A stretch of 64,000 nt of DNA from Corynebacterium dentalis (GTDB lineage Bacteria; Actinomycetota; Actinomycetes; Mycobacteriales; Mycobacteriaceae), in NCBI RefSeq assembly GCF_900232865.1, contig NZ_OCTS01000001.1, positions 248,001 to 312,000 on the forward strand, in the 5' to 3' direction. The translations under genes were made by a program, and so were the position numbers. Under the pieces are notes generated by a model. That model was not told the origin of the DNA and made no database searches. It was given only the letters and a program-made list of their open reading frames with translations. Shown here in pieces: positions 9,074 through 16,486 of this stretch. Numbering within the stretch: the first letter of the stretch is position 1; every line of letters begins with the position of its first letter.

Positions 9074-9556
9074 CTAGATGGCGCAGGTCTCACAGGCATC
9101 GGGAGGAAGGATGCCTGCGCGCTGGGCGTGGCGGTAGATCCAGCAGCCAGCGCAGAAACCAAGGAAGGCCTCGGCGGAGGCTGCGGCGACGAGCAGAATG
9201 AGGGTTACTGACGTCGCCACAAAAAGACCAGAGACGCTAAACAACAGTGCCACCACGGAGAACACCAGGCCGATGCCCTGGGCGAACTGCTTGGGCGCGC
9301 CGGAGACGATGCGCGGCTCACCGAACGCGGCGCGGGCCAGGTAGCGCACGGACAGCTGCCCGAACAGCGAGTACTTCGGCCCCGCCCACAGGCGGAGCGC
9401 GAAACCGACCACCAGCAGCAGGTTCAGGGCGATCGTCACACCACCTTGAATCGACAGCGCACAGGCAATGGTGACCACGGCAAGCGCGATGACGAGCATG
9501 GCGGTGGTGCGGGCTGCGTGCTCGTTGACTCGTTCAGGGAACTCTCCAAAAGGCAT
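9074..9556 (-). CDS. DUF4395 membrane protein
   Basis: This 160-residue protein has four hydrophobic segments in two hairpins and begins with the conserved EFPERVNEHAAR block of DUF4395. It ends in a cysteine-bearing tail (CAGCWIYRHAQR, then CETC). In other actinobacteria DUF4395 genes often sit beside thioredoxin-like or sulfurtransferase genes; no such partner is visible here. Function unknown. Confidence 0.85.
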   Translation of the reverse strand: MPFGEFPERVNEHAARTTAMLVIALAVVTIACALSIQGGVTIALNLLLVVGFALRLWAGPKYSLFGQLSVRYLARAAFGEPRIVSGAPKQFAQGIGLVFSVVALLFSVSGLFVATSVTLILLVAAASAEAFLGFCAGCWIYRHAQRAGILPPDACETCAI

Positions 9557-9624
9557 TCTCTCACCATAGACCGATCTGTCTGGTTTGCAAAGTGACGCTC
9601 GGCTGTTTCACCCGTCATCGCCCA

Positions 9625-9637
9625 GTGATATAATCAC
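9625..9637 (+). promoter_or_regulatory. Inverted repeat straddling the -10 box of the CDF exporter gene
   Basis: GTGAT-ATA-ATCAC, with a perfect TATAAT (9629-9634) inside it, lies 36 nt before the TTG start of the cation exporter. A repressor bound here would block the promoter, which suits a metal-responsive operator, for example ArsR/SmtB type. The regulator is not in the window. Confidence 0.5.
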
Positions 9638-9672
9638 CGCAGATAAGAAGCTGTTGCAGAAGGGAGCTTCAC

Positions 9673-10614
9673 TTGAGCGCCGGACATTCTCACGATCACG
9701 GAGCTGCGGACGCCGCAGGCCCCGGCGACCACCGCACCAAGCTGTGGATCGCGTTCGGCATCACTGCGGGCATCGTGGTGGCACAGGCCATCGGCGCGCT
9801 CCTCACTGGCAGCCTCGCCCTGTTAACCGATACCGCGCACGCACTCACGGACGCTTCCGGCCTACTCATCGCCCTGATAGCAGCCAACCTGATGATGCTC
9901 CCGGCCGATCCGCAGCGCACGTGGGGATTCCGTCGCATTGAGGTGATCGCTGCCCTCGGTCAGTCCACATTGCTGCTGGTGGTGGGTATTTACGCTGCTG
10001 TCGAGGGCATCAAGCGGCTTTTCTCCCCGCCCGAGGTTCCCGCCACCGAACTGCTGATTTTCGGCGTGATCGGCCTGTTGGCCAACGTCGCCGCCATCGT
10101 GGTGCTCTCCTCCTCCCGCGGCGCCAATTTCAACATGCGCGCCGCGTTCCTCGAGGTCCTTGCGGACGCGTTGGGATCCCTCGGTGTGATCATCGCGGCA
10201 ATTGTGATGGCGACCACCGGGTTTCTTCAGGCCGACGCCATCGCGGGTCTCTTTATCGCATCTCTCATTGTTCCCCGCGCAATAAAAATCATGCGGGAGA
10301 CCACCGCGATCCTCATGGAGTTCACCCCTCAGGACCTAGATCTTTCCGAGGTCCGGGAGCACATAATGGGCATTGAACATGTGCTGGACGTCCACGATCT
10401 ACATGCCTCCACGGTGGCCACGGGCTTGCCGACAATTTCGGCGCACATCGTGCTGGCGGACGAATGCTTCGCTGATAGCCATGCTCCCAAGATCTTGCGG
10501 GATATCCAGAACTGCGTAGAGCACCACTTCCCCATTTCCATCACCCACTCCACGTTCCAGTTGGAAACGCAGTCCGCCAGCGAGGCCGAGAGCCCCGCAA
10601 TCCGCCACGAATAG
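9673..10614 (+). CDS. CDF-family divalent cation exporter
   Basis: This 313-residue protein has a short His/Asp-rich N-terminus (GHSHDHG), six membrane helices and a cytoplasmic C-terminal ferredoxin-like domain (residues about 220-305, ending near THSTFQLE). Helix 2 carries DTAHALTDASG, giving the usual metal-site H-x-x-x-D, while helix 5 reads EVLADALGS, so the second site is E-x-x-x-D rather than the H-x-x-x-D of zinc exporters; this may alter metal preference. It probably exports Zn or a similar ion in exchange for protons. The start is TTG at 9673 with AGAAGGGAG 7 nt upstream. Confidence 0.9.
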   Translation: MSAGHSHDHGAADAAGPGDHRTKLWIAFGITAGIVVAQAIGALLTGSLALLTDTAHALTDASGLLIALIAANLMMLPADPQRTWGFRRIEVIAALGQSTLLLVVGIYAAVEGIKRLFSPPEVPATELLIFGVIGLLANVAAIVVLSSSRGANFNMRAAFLEVLADALGSLGVIIAAIVMATTGFLQADAIAGLFIASLIVPRAIKIMRETTAILMEFTPQDLDLSEVREHIMGIEHVLDVHDLHASTVATGLPTISAHIVLADECFADSHAPKILRDIQNCVEHHFPISITHSTFQLETQSASEAESPAIRHE

Positions 10615-10616
10615 CC

Positions 10617-11126
10617 CTACGCCTCACTGTGGGCGAAGACCGTCAGCTCCTGGGTGCGTGGCCGCCACAGGGAAGCTCTGGTGGCGGTCATGTTTTTGAA
10701 GTGCGAGGAGGTTTCCTCGTCGAGGGCCATGATGTACTCGCCGACCAGGCTTCGCGGGATGCGCAGACCCATGGTGAGATGCGGGATCCACTGCTTTCCT
10801 CGGCCGTCAGGATTGGCGGCACTAACTTCGCGCGCTGCGTCTTCCACCTCGTCGGAGGTTTCCAGCAGCCAGGCGATGGTCTGCTTGCCCTTGGTTCCAA
10901 ACACCACGGTTCCCGCACGACGAAACTGCGCCGGAATCACTGGCGGAAGCAGCTCCGCGGCGCGCTCAATGGCTGCATCGCCCATGAGCGGCGAGTAGGT
11001 GATGGTGATGTGCGGTGTCTGCCGTTGCTGGGGAAAACCACGCTCGGACATAGCAGCGAAGATTGAACGCACCTGTTGTTCCTCATCTTTTGACAGGTGG
11101 AGCAGTATGTTATCGGGTGACGTCAT
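10617..11126 (-). CDS. 2H phosphoesterase / 2'-5' RNA ligase-like protein
   Basis: This 169-residue protein has the two H-x-T/S-like motifs of the 2H phosphoesterase superfamily: PHITITYSP near residue 38 and PHLTMGLRI near residue 117, placed symmetrically in a duplicated fold. Members hydrolyse cyclic nucleotide phosphodiester bonds or ligate RNA; the substrate is not predictable. It converges with the CDF gene (2 nt gap). The glycosyltransferase operon ends 6 nt before its start codon, so it may be co-transcribed with that operon. Confidence 0.85.
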   Translation of the reverse strand: MTSPDNILLHLSKDEEQQVRSIFAAMSERGFPQQRQTPHITITYSPLMGDAAIERAAELLPPVIPAQFRRAGTVVFGTKGKQTIAWLLETSDEVEDAAREVSAANPDGRGKQWIPHLTMGLRIPRSLVGEYIMALDEETSSHFKNMTATRASLWRPRTQELTVFAHSEA

Positions 11127-11132
11127 GGGTTC

Positions 11133-11945
11133 TTAACTAACCACAACCCACACATTGTGTTCGCACCGAATGGCACCCGCCGCCGCAAACTCATCCAACC
11201 AGCCACGCATGGGCCACTGACCCCACTTATCGTGAAATCGGTTTGCATTGGTAACGATATCCTCCAAGTGTTCCCACGGTGGCGAGGACACTGAATGCCA
11301 CATATGGAACGCGTCCGCGCCACCCACCCAGCAGAGAGATACGTCCATGGCCCGAAGATTCCAGGCAAAGTCTGTGTCCTCGCCTCCATACCCCGTGAAC
11401 TGTTCGTCAAAGCCAATGCCATGATCCCGGAGGGTTCGCCAAAATTGGGCGCTCACACAAAAGTTTAACGACCAAAAGAGATCATATTCACCGTGGGTAG
11501 CTTGGCGAACCTCGCCCGGTTCGAGGTCAGGACGGGCTGGGTGAGGATTCCTCAACTCGTGTAAACGCTCTGGCTCCGTAGGAGCATCCTCCGGCAAGTA
11601 CGTAACGGGGCCGCTCAGCACGCTGTTTGGATACTGGGAGAGGGCCTCCAGATACCATCCCTGGAGCTGCTCGGCTGGGAGACAATCAACATCGAGAAAA
11701 ACTATGGCCTCCCCACCTGTACTCGCTTGAGTTGCTGCCCAATCGCCTGCCAAATTGCGAGCCCGAGAAAGGTTGACTGGAGTGTCCTTCACGTGAGCGA
11801 TGCATTCCACGCCCGCGATATCCAGCGATTCCTTTCCGAGAATGACGACGCCATGCTTGACGCTCGGCGAGCCCAGCTCAACATGCCTGCGCTGTTCAGC
11901 TAACCGCTGTGCCCGGTCGGCACTAGCGATACTAACGACGATCAT
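11133..11945 (-). CDS. Family 2 glycosyltransferase (GT-A fold)
   Basis: This 270-residue protein shows a GT-A core: FLDVDCL (acidic DxD 85-87) for nucleotide-sugar and metal binding, and GYGGEDTDFAWN (residues 185-196), the galactosyltransferase C-terminal-type acidic motif with the catalytic base. A substrate strand PVNLSRARNLAG lies before the DxD. There are no membrane helices, so it works in the cytoplasm. It is the last gene of a three-gene operon; its ATG overlaps the stop of the upstream gene by 4 nt (ATGA), which suggests translational coupling. The same GYGGED motif recurs in the fused enzyme at 16483-18765. Confidence 0.87.
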   Translation of the reverse strand: MIVVSIASADRAQRLAEQRRHVELGSPSVKHGVVILGKESLDIAGVECIAHVKDTPVNLSRARNLAGDWAATQASTGGEAIVFLDVDCLPAEQLQGWYLEALSQYPNSVLSGPVTYLPEDAPTEPERLHELRNPHPARPDLEPGEVRQATHGEYDLFWSLNFCVSAQFWRTLRDHGIGFDEQFTGYGGEDTDFAWNLRAMDVSLCWVGGADAFHMWHSVSSPPWEHLEDIVTNANRFHDKWGQWPMRGWLDEFAAAGAIRCEHNVWVVVS

Positions 11946-13030
11946 GTCCAGTTCTCCTTACCCAGCCGGGCAGAAGAACATAATTCCAAGATCACGCATG
12001 CCGCTCGCCTCGCTGCACCCTCAACCCGCCATAGCACCCATTCCGGGTTCATGCTCACGGCTTGCTCTAAAAGTGAAGGGAATTCGTGCGGTTCAGGCAG
12101 ATCCGCACACTGTAAAGCAAGACCGAGTCGCGCTACGGCGGAGGCAGTGGCATGCTGCTCATGAAATGCTCTGTCCTGAGGAATCAGAATGCAGGGCTTC
12201 CCGGTGAGGGCGATATCAGCCACTGAATTTTGCCCAGCGGCACTAACAACCACATCAGCACCGCCCATGTCACGTAACGGGTTGTCACTGAAAACTCGGC
12301 CACCCAGGAAATTGAAAGTCCACCCAGGACAAGCTCGTTGCACGTCCAACCAGTATTTTTCCGTCCATTGCGTACCTCCCGCTCCTTGAAGAACCACAAC
12401 ACGACGTGCGGGGATGTCACGCGGGGTGTCTTTTGCGGTCGGACGGGTAGGCGTGTCGAATCTACTTATTCCACCGACACAACTCACCACATTTCTATAT
12501 TCTTGCAGATGTGCGGGCACACCTACATCTTCTGGCCACGCAGCAATGATCGCAGCAGCCTGCTTATAAGCCATTTGATGAGTCCTGTCGACTCGCTGCC
12601 CGGGCATAGCAAGAGTCACAACGGGAATCCCGAGCAAACGGATGAATAAAGCGACCTCAACTGAAACATCCACATAGAACACTTCCGGGTGATTCTCGGC
12701 AACCCACGCTGCCAAAGCCAACATCCGCCGTGTATAACCGGGATGGTCCGTAGGTGCCCAGTGTAAAGTTCCATGGGCCGTGGGATCTTCAGCCGGAGGC
12801 CCCTGGGTTGAGACATCTTCCGCTCGGTCAACATCCAGTGGGATAAACCGTTCCTCATAAGGTCGTCTGTCAAGTCCGCTGTCGTACGCGGTCCGTGAAA
12901 TGGCAGAGGAAAAGATAGTGACTTTCGCTCCCCTTGCAGCCAATTCACATGCGATGGTTCTGCACCTGTGGAGGTGCCCTGATCCCTGGTGATGGGCGTA
13001 CATTCCAACGACCGGTTGCTCGCTTGTCAT
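11942..13030 (-). CDS. GT-B glycosyltransferase, MurG/GT28-like
   Basis: This 362-residue protein begins with a GT-B N-terminal motif, GMYAHHQGSGHLHRCRTIA, containing the His-Gly-rich loop of MurG/UGT-like enzymes. The C-terminal half has VVLQGAGGTQ, DVVVSAAGQNSVADIALTGKP and CILIPQDRAFHEQHATA, the donor-binding segments of this fold. It should transfer a sugar from a nucleotide donor to a lipid- or protein-linked acceptor; neither is identifiable. It overlaps both neighbours by 4 nt (ATGA at each junction), so the three genes form one tightly coupled unit. Confidence 0.82.
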   Translation of the reverse strand: MTSEQPVVGMYAHHQGSGHLHRCRTIACELAARGAKVTIFSSAISRTAYDSGLDRRPYEERFIPLDVDRAEDVSTQGPPAEDPTAHGTLHWAPTDHPGYTRRMLALAAWVAENHPEVFYVDVSVEVALFIRLLGIPVVTLAMPGQRVDRTHQMAYKQAAAIIAAWPEDVGVPAHLQEYRNVVSCVGGISRFDTPTRPTAKDTPRDIPARRVVVLQGAGGTQWTEKYWLDVQRACPGWTFNFLGGRVFSDNPLRDMGGADVVVSAAGQNSVADIALTGKPCILIPQDRAFHEQHATASAVARLGLALQCADLPEPHEFPSLLEQAVSMNPEWVLWRVEGAARRAACVILELCSSARLGKENWT

Positions 13031-15147
13031 TGCGTCACCTGCGAACTGAAAGCCACTGTTTCAAGGATCTCTGTGTAAATGTTCGCTAAACGGCGGCCGC
13101 TGAAGTTCTGACGGGACCACTGAGCCCAGTCCTCCCGCCTGAACGACATCACGTAGCGAGCGGCTCTGACCAGGTCAGCGACCGGATTGGCGGGGTCAGC
13201 TAGGGCTTGCGGGAAATCCGCCAGGATCTCCGCAATTCCCCCGCGCGCCAATGCAGCCACAGGCGTCCCGCAAGCCAATGCTTCGACCACAACCAAACCG
13301 AAGGGCTCGTCCCAAACAGGGGTTACTAAACACAACTTACTGCCGCCCACCAATGCAGAGAGAGTTTCCTGTGAGGATTCACCTACCCAGTGGGTGTCCG
13401 AACCTAGCCGTGGAAGAATTTCCTCTTCGTAATAGCTCTCATTTCCAATTCGTCCGGCAATGTCCAATTCCAATCCAAGTTCACGGGCAGCGTCGATCGC
13501 GAAATGCAGCCCCTTTTCCGGCACGACACGACCGAACCACACAGCGCGCTCCCCACCAGCCCCCGGCATCCAGATGTTCTCATCGAAGCCGTTAGAGACA
13601 ACAATTGGCTCTTCCGGCAGGTCCCACGTTGATGATGCTGCCCTGCTAACTGAAGCAAAGGCACCCGCCCCACGCGACCCGCGCTCAGAAACAGCGGTGC
13701 TGATTGCGTTCTGCATGCGTTCATCCACCGGGGTGTGAATCGTGGTGAGCATGGGCAGGGGCCGCTTAGTCTGAAATGGGGCGGGGTGAAGACAGTTGTT
13801 GTGAATAACATCGTAAACACCCGCTTCGACCGCCTGCTCCAAGTGGGCGATAGTACGGGCAAAAGCCGCATCTTCTCGATCCATTTCACCAGGCGGGTAC
13901 GTATGGTCAGTCCGAAACTTTTCGTAACCCGACCAATTAACGCCAGGGAATTGCCATTCCCGCTGGTGGCCATCCGAACCGGCGGCGGCATAGAGGTCTA
14001 CTCGGTGCCCGAAGTGCCGGTACGCCTGCACCATCATCGCGCAGAATGCTTCCAAGCCTCCCGCATAGGGCTGGGCGATTGGGAAACGGGCAGGTGCGAT
14101 GAGGGCGATATTGAGTTTGGGTGTGGACATCGCCCGATAAATCTGCTCATGCACATCGAGAACGAACGAACGTTGGGCTTGGCGATCTACAGCCAGCGGG
14201 GCTGAACCCGCCGAAGCTAAACGCACTGCCGCATCGGCGGCTGAGCAAGCATCGGCAACCCGGTATGATTCACCTGCGGAGGAATCATCCAGTTGACTGA
14301 AATAACATCCACAATCCGGGTAAGCCACAGGCACACCTAAGTCACGGCACATCTCTAACCACCCAGAATGCGTACCTCGAAGATACGGCAGGATGACAGC
14401 GGAACACTCTGCCACTGTGCTGAAGAGGGTGGCGTCGGAAAAAGGTTCATGGAGTACAAGGTGCACTGCGGGGGAATCGGAGAGCAATCGATGAAGAACG
14501 GTGCCTTCCTGATCGCGGTGGAGGAAGACGGTGACACGACGGCCCTTCTCGACACAACGCTCCGCAATGCGGATATAGAAGTCCGCATCCGTAACCACGT
14601 TGGCACGCACCGATTTCAGGAATATCCCAATGTCCGTTCCCATCTGTGCTGCCACCACCGATTGTGGATCCTCAATAATTCTCGGGTGAGGAACGACGGT
14701 TATGCGTTGCGGGTCGATCCCAAAGTCTCGGGTCAAGCGGACCCGGGCAGCCTCAGTGAGTGTAAGAATGCGGGCCGCATCGTCTGAAAGAATTCGCAAC
14801 TGCACATGAAACGCCTGCTGATCAACCACGTGAGGGTTGTCGATATCGTGCACCGTCAAGACCAACGGAATGCGCCGCATGCGAAGCAATTCCACAAAGT
14901 CCCGAGTCTGGTGAACCGTCAAGTGCTCAAAACCGAAGTGCACGTGAACGAGGTCAATCCTCTCCGAAGTCCCTATACGCTCCCGATCCAGCCACCAATG
15001 TGCGTGGAAAGCGGGATGAGGCCACCACTGGGCAGGTTTATCCGGATTGACCACAGGGTCCGGCAACACATGCGTAAACGACCACCCACCACGAGGCTGA
15101 ATGGATTGGACGTAAGGGTGCGCGCTAGGTATGGAAAGGATTGCCAT
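13027..15147 (-). CDS. Tandem double GT4 glycosyltransferase (two GT-B units fused)
   Basis: At 706 residues this is about twice the usual GT4 length. Residues about 1-335 form one GT-B unit (VHVHFGFEHL, LTVHDIDNPH, ITVVPHPR, AVILPYLRGTHSG). Residues about 345-700 form a second (LNIALIAPARFPIAQPYAGG, VWFGRVVPEKG, GTPVAALARGGIAEIL, with WDEPFGLVVVEALACG carrying the E-x7-E type donor site). The first unit's catalytic acidic motif is less canonical, so it may be degenerate or scaffold-like. It is the first gene of the leftward operon. GGAGGAG lies 8 nt before the ATG, and a long inverted repeat lies in its leader. Confidence 0.85.
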   Translation of the reverse strand: MAILSIPSAHPYVQSIQPRGGWSFTHVLPDPVVNPDKPAQWWPHPAFHAHWWLDRERIGTSERIDLVHVHFGFEHLTVHQTRDFVELLRMRRIPLVLTVHDIDNPHVVDQQAFHVQLRILSDDAARILTLTEAARVRLTRDFGIDPQRITVVPHPRIIEDPQSVVAAQMGTDIGIFLKSVRANVVTDADFYIRIAERCVEKGRRVTVFLHRDQEGTVLHRLLSDSPAVHLVLHEPFSDATLFSTVAECSAVILPYLRGTHSGWLEMCRDLGVPVAYPDCGCYFSQLDDSSAGESYRVADACSAADAAVRLASAGSAPLAVDRQAQRSFVLDVHEQIYRAMSTPKLNIALIAPARFPIAQPYAGGLEAFCAMMVQAYRHFGHRVDLYAAAGSDGHQREWQFPGVNWSGYEKFRTDHTYPPGEMDREDAAFARTIAHLEQAVEAGVYDVIHNNCLHPAPFQTKRPLPMLTTIHTPVDERMQNAISTAVSERGSRGAGAFASVSRAASSTWDLPEEPIVVSNGFDENIWMPGAGGERAVWFGRVVPEKGLHFAIDAARELGLELDIAGRIGNESYYEEEILPRLGSDTHWVGESSQETLSALVGGSKLCLVTPVWDEPFGLVVVEALACGTPVAALARGGIAEILADFPQALADPANPVADLVRAARYVMSFRREDWAQWSRQNFSGRRLANIYTEILETVAFSSQVTQ

Positions 15148-15182
15148 GAACCGACTCCTCCCACACTAGGCATATACGCTTT

Positions 15183-15219
15183 CTTAAGCCGAGTGCCCAC
15201 GAAAGGCCCTCGGCTTAAG
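15183..15219. promoter_or_regulatory. 11-bp perfect inverted repeat in the leader of the leftward glycan operon
   Basis: CTTAAGCCGAG (15183-15193) and CTCGGCTTAAG (15209-15219) are perfect complements around a 15-nt loop, beginning 36 nt upstream of the first glycosyltransferase start. No T-run follows on either strand, so it is an operator or RNA leader hairpin rather than a terminator. Confidence 0.6.
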
Positions 15220-15256
15220 TAAGTACATTAGCGGAAAACATGCACGCTGTATGCAG

Positions 15257-15291
15257 CCGGGTTGCCGTGGAGCTAACCCTATGGCAACCGG
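15257..15291. promoter_or_regulatory. Second inverted repeat in the divergent glycan promoter region
   Basis: GGTTGCC at 15260-15266 mirrors GGCAACC at 15283-15289; both are flanked by CCGG-type bases, extending the symmetry with one bulged G. It lies midway between the two divergent operons, about 110 bp from each start, a natural place for a shared regulator. Confidence 0.45.
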
Positions 15292-15373
15292 TTGCTGCTA
15301 GTAGAGAATCGCTACAGAGCGCATACTTGAAGTAAAGAAAGCCTCCCGAAGTTATCTAGACTCCCCTGCAAGG

Positions 15374-16486
15374 ATGCAAGCAATCGACACGCCAACTACA
15401 CCCCCATCAACCGCTGATTCTGTCACCGTGTCCGGTGGCGCACCTAGGCGACCCATTCTCTCCTCAGGAGTTACGGACCGGACTCGCCACTACGGGCAGT
15501 TCTACGGACTCCTTCCGCTACCGGGTTCCACAGACGCGGCCGGTACCTCTAACGCTACGTCTACGGCCACTGCCCGCCCGCGAGTTGTAGTGGTGGGAAA
15601 TTGCCAAGCGGAGTCCCTCCGCATCGTGTTAAGCAGTTCAGAACCTATCGACTCATTCCGGATCCCGCCGATCCACGAATGGACGCAGGAAGATATGCCG
15701 TTTGTGCATCACGCACTCCGGTGGGCAAACGTTCTCGTATCCCAACCAGTACGGGACAATTACCGCGGCTTGCCCTGCGGCACAGCTCAGCTTGAAAAGA
15801 TGCTCCGCGCGCAGAATATGGACAATGAAGGCGAGGCACAGGTCATCCGTTTCCCAGTTTTGCGATTCAGCGCGCTCAATCCAACGTGGGTCATTGTGCG
15901 CTCCCCCGCAGATACCTCCCTCAACCCGCCAGTTGTTCCATACCACGATATAACTATCCTCGCGGAGCTGGGTGGATTGACTCGAGTGAATCCCGCTGAC
16001 TACCCAGGCATTCTTGATTTAAATGTGAAACAAATGGGAGAGCGCGAACGCGCACATGGCACGGTCATCATGTCCGATTACCTCAGGACGTGCCCCACAT
16101 GGCACACCCTCAATCACCCGGACAATGCCACGTTGGAACGACTCGGTGTGCAGGTGCAGCAGGCAATCGCAAAGCGGAGGATAGAATGGGCACATCTCGC
16201 CGAACCCTCTGACCAAGTCAGTGCCCCGATGGATCGAGAAATGCTGGGCCACCTACGCGAACCTGTCGATACTGCTGCCTGGGAAACACTCGTCCCGAAT
16301 AACCCACAGGTACCCGCTGACCGCGATTCTTGGACCCTGCACGGCAGAGCCCTAGACCCCGAAGAGATCGCCTTCGCTCACCGCCGCTTCTACACCGATC
16401 ATCCAGAATTCGTAACCTCAGCCATGACGCGCCACGCCACCCTCCTTCGACTACTGGGTTATCAACACGTGGGGGCCCGGGCATGA
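15374..16486 (+). CDS. WcbI-like polysaccharide biosynthesis protein
   Basis: This 370-residue protein contains VVVGNCQAESLRIVL (from about residue 72), the signature of the WcbI family (putative acetyl/acyl-transferase for capsular polysaccharide, first known from Burkholderia capsule genes). VLVSQPVRDNYRG, VIRFPVLRFSALNP and TWHTLNHPDN are further family blocks. It would modify a glycan in the cytoplasm, probably by acylation; the exact chemistry in this family is not firmly settled. A Thr/Ser/Pro-rich region precedes the domain. A TAGACT -10 box (15357-15362) lies 11 nt before the ATG. Its stop overlaps the next start (ATGA). Confidence 0.85.
   Translation: MQAIDTPTTPPSTADSVTVSGGAPRRPILSSGVTDRTRHYGQFYGLLPLPGSTDAAGTSNATSTATARPRVVVVGNCQAESLRIVLSSSEPIDSFRIPPIHEWTQEDMPFVHHALRWANVLVSQPVRDNYRGLPCGTAQLEKMLRAQNMDNEGEAQVIRFPVLRFSALNPTWVIVRSPADTSLNPPVVPYHDITILAELGGLTRVNPADYPGILDLNVKQMGERERAHGTVIMSDYLRTCPTWHTLNHPDNATLERLGVQVQQAIAKRRIEWAHLAEPSDQVSAPMDREMLGHLREPVDTAAWETLVPNNPQVPADRDSWTLHGRALDPEEIAFAHRRFYTDHPEFVTSAMTRHATLLRLLGYQHVGARA

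Noticed and set aside
16330..16482. Extending the GT4-GT2 fusion by 51 codons at its N-terminus
   Set aside because: That stretch is Arg/Pro-rich, lies inside the WcbI-like gene in another frame, and ATG 16483 forms the usual ATGA overlap.
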